DNA of 44,375 nt from Arcobacter sp. (GTDB taxonomy: Bacteria > Acidobacteriota > Terriglobia > Bryobacterales > Bryobacteraceae), in the NCBI GenBank assembly GCA_020723085.1, contig DYJN01000032.1, forward strand, positions 1-44,375, in the 5' to 3' direction. Position 1 is the stretch's first letter. Every line of letters starts with the position of its first letter. Below are positions 40,045 through 44,375 of the stretch, piece by piece. A model generated the notes under the pieces. The model was not told the DNA's origin, did not search any database, and was given only the letters and a program-made list of their open reading frames with translations. Both the position numbers and the translations under genes were made by a program.

Positions 40045-40797
40045 ATGCGGGGGCTGATTCTGCTGCTGGGCGTGACTCTTGTGCAGGCTCAACCGCCGGC
40101 GGGCGGGCTGGATGTGCGCGAGTACGAGCCGCGGCCGTCGCTGGTTGTGCCGCAGAACCCGCGCACACGGGCGAAATTCCCCTTCATCGACGTGCACAAC
40201 CATCCGCGCTTCCCCATGCCGCCGGAACAGGCGAAGAAGCTTGTCGCCGGCATGGACGCGCTGAACCTGCGCATCGTGGGGAGCCTGTTCGTGCGCGGCG
40301 GCAACGGCGAGCCGCTGCGGCGGGCGGTGAAGAGCGCCGCGCAGATGGCTCCGGGGCTGTCCTTTGTTCTTTACGAGTCCCGACTGCTCGAACATCGACG
40401 ATCCGGATTACGGCAGGCGCGCGGCGGCGCGGTTCGAGCAGGAGGCAAAGCCGGGGGTGCGCGGCTTGAAGGTGTAGAAGGACCTGGGACTGATGCTGCG
40501 CGACGGGCAGGGGCGCCGCATCCGAATTGATGATCCGCGCCTCGATCCGCTGTGGGAAGCCTGCGCGCGGCTGAAGACGCCGGTGTTCATTCACGCCGCC
40601 GACCCGCGGCGGTCTGGCAGCCGGCGGACCGCTTCAACGAGCGGTGGCTGGAACTGATGGAAGTGCCGGGCAGGCGGCGCCATGCGTTCCGGGCGATGTA
40701 CGGGCTGGAACTGCCGGACGAGGCGCTCCGGAAGCTTTATTACCGCAACGCCCTGCGCCTGATCCCCGGTCTCGATGCGACCCCATTCCCGCGGTGA
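40045..40797 (+). pseudogene. Degraded secreted amidohydrolase
   Basis: Remnant of an exported metal-dependent amidohydrolase. Frame 1 encodes a signal peptide (RGLILLLGVTLVQAQ) and the metal motif FIDVHNHPRF. Near 40363-40372 the reading shifts: the continuation (FTSPDCSNIDDPDYGRRAAA, GVRGLKV) is in another frame and hits an in-frame TAG at 40475-40477 where KDLGLMLRDGQG should follow. It continues (LKTPVFIHAADP) to a second shift near 40604, returning to frame 1 for VWQPADRFNERWLELMEVPG. A jump follows directly to MYGLELPDEALRKLYYRNALRLIPGLD, the usual C-terminus, so the middle of the barrel seems deleted. Two frameshifts, one nonsense codon and one deletion show it is not functional. Confidence 0.88.
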
Positions 40798-40878
40798 GCC
40801 CGCCGGTTTCATCCGTCCTTCCCCTGGCATAAGATGGACGCGAGCCGGACGAGACCCGGCGAAAGGAGGCAAGGCGAA

Positions 40879-42057
40879 ATGGAGACGACGCGGCGCGGAT
40901 TTCTGGCTACAGCCGCTTCAGCGCAGCGCGTGCTGGGCGCGAACGGCCGCATCCGGCTCGGGGTGATCGGGACGGGCGGGCGCGGGCGTCATCTGATCCG
41001 GATGGCGAAGCAGGCGGGCGGCTGCGAGATCGCCGCCGTGTGCGACGCCTGGGACGTGCGCGCGCAGGAGGGGGCGGCGGAAGCCGCGAAACAGTTCGGC
41101 GGCGCCAAGCCCGCGCAGTACGGCGACTACCGGAAGCTGCTGGCGCGCAAGGACCTGGATGGCGTCATCATCGCAACGCTCGATCACTGGCACTCGAGGA
41201 TGACGGTGGACGCGCTGCGCGCGGGCAAGGACGTGTTCGTGGAGAAGCCGATGACGTCGCTGCCGGAGCAGGGGCGCGACATCGTGCGCGCGGTGCGCGA
41301 GACGGGCAAGCTCGTGCAGGTGGGCGTGCAGCAGCGCTCGATTTCGCACTTCATCGAAGCGAAGCGGAAGTATTTCGACACGGGGCGCATCGGGCGGGTG
41401 CATCTGGTGCGCACGTACTGGAACGCGAACACGGGCTATCTGACGCCGGTTCCGCCGGGCATGGAGACGAAGCCGCCGGGGCTTGATTGGGACGCGGTGC
41501 TGGGGTGGCTGCCCAAGCGCCCGTGGAACCCGAAGATGTACTTCAACCGCTTCGCCTACTGGGAGTTTTCGACGGGCGGGCAGACCGGCGGGCTGTTCGT
41601 GCACCTGGTGGACGTCGTGCACTGGTATCTGGGGCTGAAGAAGCCGCTGTCGGCGGTGGCGCTGGGCGGGATTTATCAATACGACGACGGGCGCGACACG
41701 CCGGACAACATCAACTTCATCCTCGACTACCCGCAGCGGGTGAACGTGACGTTTGAAGCCACGATCAGCGACCTGAACCCGCGCGAGTCCGTGGACATCG
41801 TGTTCCTGGGCACAGAGGGGCGGCTGCACATCTTCCGTTCCGGCTACCGGTTCCTGCCGAAGGAGGGCGAGCCCGAGGTGCAGAAGGGCGGACCTGAGCC
41901 GGCGCACATGGCGGACTTCCTCGAATGCATCCGCACGCGGAAAGAGCCGAACGCGAACGCCGTGGATGGGCACTATTCGGCCATGGCGTGCCATATCGGC
42001 AACATGGCCTACAAAGAAGGGCGGCGCGTCGAGTGGGACCCGCGCTGGGATGTGTAA
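40879..42057 (+). CDS. Tat-signal Gfo/Idh/MocA family oxidoreductase
   Basis: A 392-residue NAD(P)-dependent sugar or inositol dehydrogenase of the Gfo/Idh/MocA family. A twin-arginine leader (TTRRGFLATAASA, 3-15) directs folded, cofactor-loaded export. Its hydrophobic part is short. The Rossmann motif GVIGTGGRGRHLI and the family EKP motif in VFVEKPMTSL are intact. The C-terminal sheet domain contains TGGLFVHLVDVVHWYLG. In Acidobacteria and Planctomycetes such proteins act in periplasmic 3-keto-glycoside pathways. The ATG at 40879 lies 9 nt after AGGAGG; an earlier ATG (40834) would bury the Tat motif. The isomerase gene follows after 24 nt. Confidence 0.92.
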   Translation: METTRRGFLATAASAQRVLGANGRIRLGVIGTGGRGRHLIRMAKQAGGCEIAAVCDAWDVRAQEGAAEAAKQFGGAKPAQYGDYRKLLARKDLDGVIIATLDHWHSRMTVDALRAGKDVFVEKPMTSLPEQGRDIVRAVRETGKLVQVGVQQRSISHFIEAKRKYFDTGRIGRVHLVRTYWNANTGYLTPVPPGMETKPPGLDWDAVLGWLPKRPWNPKMYFNRFAYWEFSTGGQTGGLFVHLVDVVHWYLGLKKPLSAVALGGIYQYDDGRDTPDNINFILDYPQRVNVTFEATISDLNPRESVDIVFLGTEGRLHIFRSGYRFLPKEGEPEVQKGGPEPAHMADFLECIRTRKEPNANAVDGHYSAMACHIGNMAYKEGRRVEWDPRWDV

Positions 42058-42081
42058 GACATCTGGGAGAGGAGAGCCTCG

Positions 42082-42906
42082 ATGAAGCCGGGCATCAACA
42101 TGGAATTCATCCGGAGCGAGGACAAGCCTTTCGCCGCCGGCGTGGAGCGCGCCGCGCAGATCGGCTACCGCTACATCGAGCCGATGGTCCACAACGGGCG
42201 CGAACTGCTGAGCGAAGCGGGCTACTTTCATTCGGTTTCGATGGACGAGGAGCCGCTGTTCATCCGGGATTTGATCGAGAGCCACGGGCTGAAGTGCAGC
42301 GGGCTATCGGCGCACACGCCGCTGATGCGGCCGGAGATCAGCGTGCCGTATCTCGAAAAGGCCATCCGCTTCGCCCATGCTCTCGGCGCGCCCGTGGTCA
42401 ACACCGACGAGGGCATCCGCCCCCGGTGGCTGGATGACGATGAGATCTGGCCTGTGATGCGCTACACGCTCAAGAAAGTGCTGCCGGTGGCGGAACGGTA
42501 TGGCGTGTTCGTCGGCATCGAGCCGCACCAGTCGATTTCGAAGACGACGGAGGGGCTCCTGCGGATCGCGACGCTGGTGGATTCGCCCATGCTGCGGATC
42601 AACTACGACACCGGCAATGCGTACCTGGCCGGCGAAGACCCCTACGCCGGGCTGGAGGCGGCGGGCAGCCGCATTGTGCACGTGCATGCGAAGGACATTT
42701 CGATCCGGCACGCGGAAGCCGAGCAGGGCAAGGTGACCGGGACGCCGGTGGGCTGCGCGTGCGGCGACGGCGTGATCGACTGGCGGCGCGTGGCGGCGAT
42801 CCTGAAACGGCACGGTTTTGACGGCGTGCTGAGCGTGGAATGCGGGACGGCGGAGCAGGCGGCGCGCTCGCTCGCGCATCTGAACGAGGTGCTCTCTCAT
42901 GCGTAA
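42082..42906 (+). CDS. Sugar phosphate isomerase/epimerase (AP endonuclease family 2 TIM barrel)
   Basis: A 274-residue metal-dependent TIM-barrel isomerase of the xylose-isomerase-like/AP_endonuc_2 family. Conserved metal and catalytic residues are visible as Glu in YIEPMVHNG, Glu in GIEPHQSI, Asp in NYDTGNAYL, His in IVHVHAKDI and Glu in SVECGT. It is cytoplasmic, with no signal peptide. AGAGGAGAG lies upstream of the ATG. It follows the Gfo/Idh/MocA gene by 24 nt and overlaps the ThuA gene by 8 nt, so the three form a catabolic operon. Exact substrate (keto-sugar, inosose or hydroxypyruvate type) is not known. Confidence 0.9.
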   Translation: MKPGINMEFIRSEDKPFAAGVERAAQIGYRYIEPMVHNGRELLSEAGYFHSVSMDEEPLFIRDLIESHGLKCSGLSAHTPLMRPEISVPYLEKAIRFAHALGAPVVNTDEGIRPRWLDDDEIWPVMRYTLKKVLPVAERYGVFVGIEPHQSISKTTEGLLRIATLVDSPMLRINYDTGNAYLAGEDPYAGLEAAGSRIVHVHAKDISIRHAEAEQGKVTGTPVGCACGDGVIDWRRVAAILKRHGFDGVLSVECGTAEQAARSLAHLNEVLSHA

Positions 42907-44374
42907 GGCGATTCTGCTGCTGGCCATGTTCGCCGCCGCGCAGACTCCCGAGGAGGTCCCGGACCGGTTCTATTTCGAAGAGGGGAAGCTCCGGGTGCTG
43001 ATCCTCACCGGGCGGAACAACCACGACTGGCGGGCGACGACGCCGGTGCTGCGCAGGGCGCTGGAAGCCACGGGGCGGTTCGACGTGCGCGTGACGGAAG
43101 AGCCCGCCGGGCTCGACGAAAAAACATTGCGGCCCTATCATGTTCTGGTTTCGAACTACTGCGGTTCGCGGTGGGGCTCGCCAGCCGAGGAGGCGGTGGA
43201 AGGTTTCGTGCGCGGGGGGAAAGGGTTGGCGGTGGTGCACGCGGCGAGCTATCCGTTCGGCGAGGCGCAGGCGCTCGGGGAGAAGATGACGCGGACGGGC
43301 GTGTACCAGGCGCCGTGGGCGGCATGGGGCGAGATGGTGGGGGCGGTGTGGTCGGAGAAGGAGCCGCGCACGGGGCACGGGCGGCGGCATCCTTTCAGGG
43401 TGGAGTGGACGGGCGAGGCGCACCCGGTGGCGGAGGGGATGGCGCCGTTCCTGATTTCCGACGAGCTGTACCGCCACTTCCGCCTGAAGCCGGGCAATGT
43501 CGTGCTGGCGGAGGCGTTCGACGATGCGGCGCAGGGGGGGACGGGGAAGCGCGAGCCGCTCGTGTGGGTTCGCGGGTACGGGAAGGGGCGCGTGTTCCAT
43601 ACGGCGCTGGGGCACGATGTGGACGCGATGATGGCGCCGGGGTTTCTGGCGTCGTATGCGCGAGGCGTCGAGTGGGCGGCTGCCGGCGAAGTGACGCTGC
43701 CGGCGCGGATCGACATGCACGCGAAAGACGCCAACGCCGTGCGCGCCCTGCTGGTGACGGGCGGGCACGATCACGAGGCGTCGTTTTATCAGGTGCTGGG
43801 AGGGCAGCGCGACATCCGGGTGAACGTGGATCCGCATCCCGCGGCGTTCCGGCACGATCTGCGGAAGCAGTACGACGTGCTGGTGCTGTACGACTCCATC
43901 CAGGTGGAACATCTGCCGGAGCGGCACCGCGGGAATTTGCAGGCGTTTGTCGAGTCGGGCAAGGGCGTGGTGCTGCTGCACCATGCCATCGTCGATTTCG
44001 CCGGATGGGACTGGTGGTGGAAGGAGGTGATGGGCGGGCTCTATGTGTTGAAGCCGCGCGAGGGAATGCCGGCGTCGAGCTACCTGCACGACGTCGAAAT
44101 CGTGGTGGAGCCTGTAGGGGGACATCCCATCACGAAGGGGCTGCCGCCCATGCGGCTGTTCGATGAGACCTACAAGAACGTGTGGCGGCGCCCGGACGTG
44201 ATTCCGCTGCTCAAGACAAACCATCCCACCAGTGATGAAGTCATCGGATGGGTGAGCCCCTACGGGAAATCTCGCGTTGTGTTCCTGCAACCGGGGCACG
44301 GGCGCGAGACGCACGAGTTGCCGTGGTACCGCCGCCTGGTGCGTCAGGCGGTGCTGTGGGCGGCGGGGCGGTGA
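42899..44374 (+). CDS. Tandem ThuA-domain exported protein
   Basis: A 491-residue protein with a short signal peptide (RKAILLLAMFAAAQ) and two ThuA (trehalose-utilisation, class I glutamine amidotransferase-like) domains. Domain 1 spans about 31-265 (LRVLILTGRNNHDWRATTPVLRRALE, GKGLAVVHAAS, GRVFHTALGHD). Domain 2 spans about 284-491 (VRALLVTGGHDHEASFYQVL, GKGVVLLHHAIVDFAGWDWWWKEVMGG, SRVVFLQPGHGRETHELPWY). Both keep the His-rich pocket. ThuA proteins accompany Gfo/Idh/MocA dehydrogenases and act on 3-keto-sugars or related glycosides. Its start lies inside the isomerase gene (8-nt overlap). The stop is one base before the window end, so the gene is complete. Confidence 0.9.
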   Translation: MRKAILLLAMFAAAQTPEEVPDRFYFEEGKLRVLILTGRNNHDWRATTPVLRRALEATGRFDVRVTEEPAGLDEKTLRPYHVLVSNYCGSRWGSPAEEAVEGFVRGGKGLAVVHAASYPFGEAQALGEKMTRTGVYQAPWAAWGEMVGAVWSEKEPRTGHGRRHPFRVEWTGEAHPVAEGMAPFLISDELYRHFRLKPGNVVLAEAFDDAAQGGTGKREPLVWVRGYGKGRVFHTALGHDVDAMMAPGFLASYARGVEWAAAGEVTLPARIDMHAKDANAVRALLVTGGHDHEASFYQVLGGQRDIRVNVDPHPAAFRHDLRKQYDVLVLYDSIQVEHLPERHRGNLQAFVESGKGVVLLHHAIVDFAGWDWWWKEVMGGLYVLKPREGMPASSYLHDVEIVVEPVGGHPITKGLPPMRLFDETYKNVWRRPDVIPLLKTNHPTSDEVIGWVSPYGKSRVVFLQPGHGRETHELPWYRRLVRQAVLWAAGR

Positions 44375-44375
44375 G

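Noticed and set aside
40552-40797. A separate 81-residue gene
   Set aside because: Its sequence is the C-terminal end of the broken amidohydrolase, and its first 20 residues are out-of-frame sequence.

Overview
The window (44,375 bp, about 65-70% GC in most genes) looks like a chromosome segment of an acidobacterium of the Solibacter/Bryobacter group (Bryobacteraceae). The reasons are inferential. A large surface protein at 17741-21298 ends in what looks like the 'Solibacter C-terminal domain' (TIGR03437 type). The rich set of DUF1080, ThuA, Tat-exported Gfo/Idh/MocA and glycoside hydrolase genes is typical of that group, and housekeeping genes are packed with 1-13 nt overlaps. I found no rRNA, tRNA, CRISPR array, IS element or replication origin.

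Layout. 1-10 kb: a REP-like repeat cluster, a LOG-family nucleotide enzyme, cysE, an adenosine deaminase, glgB with a hypothetical partner, a single-domain response regulator, a DUF4139 protein, and two homoserine-dehydrogenase-family genes placed tail to tail. 10-13 kb: the pyrimidine cluster pyrR-pyrB-pyrC. 13-23 kb (minus strand): a DUF1080 protein, a sugar MFS transporter, a GH65-like hydrolase and two secreted or surface proteins, separated by clear intrinsic terminators.

23.6-36.6 kb (minus strand): one compact 15-gene unit. It starts with an ECF sigma factor, its zinc-finger anti-sigma factor and a secreted protein. It continues through gspE-F-G-H-I-J-K-L-M, a GspC/PilP-like protein, a small exported protein and the secretin gspD. 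This is a nearly complete type II secretion system that appears to carry its own sigma/anti-sigma control. No prepilin peptidase gene is present. The secretin contains an unusual Gly/Tyr/Met/Ala-rich insert.

36.7-44.4 kb (plus strand): folC, with an apparent CTG start, and a PlsC-type acyltransferase. Next is a lower-GC two-gene island, a ComF-like phosphoribosyltransferase followed by a SLOG-fold protein, which is the best candidate here for an undescribed system. Then come a multiply broken amidohydrolase pseudogene and a sugar-catabolism cluster: Tat-signal Gfo/Idh/MocA oxidoreductase, TIM-barrel isomerase and a tandem ThuA protein.

A recurring regulatory theme is a -10-like hexamer only 6-13 nt upstream of several start codons, which implies very short or absent 5' leaders. 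hom and pyrR share almost the same start-proximal sequence.
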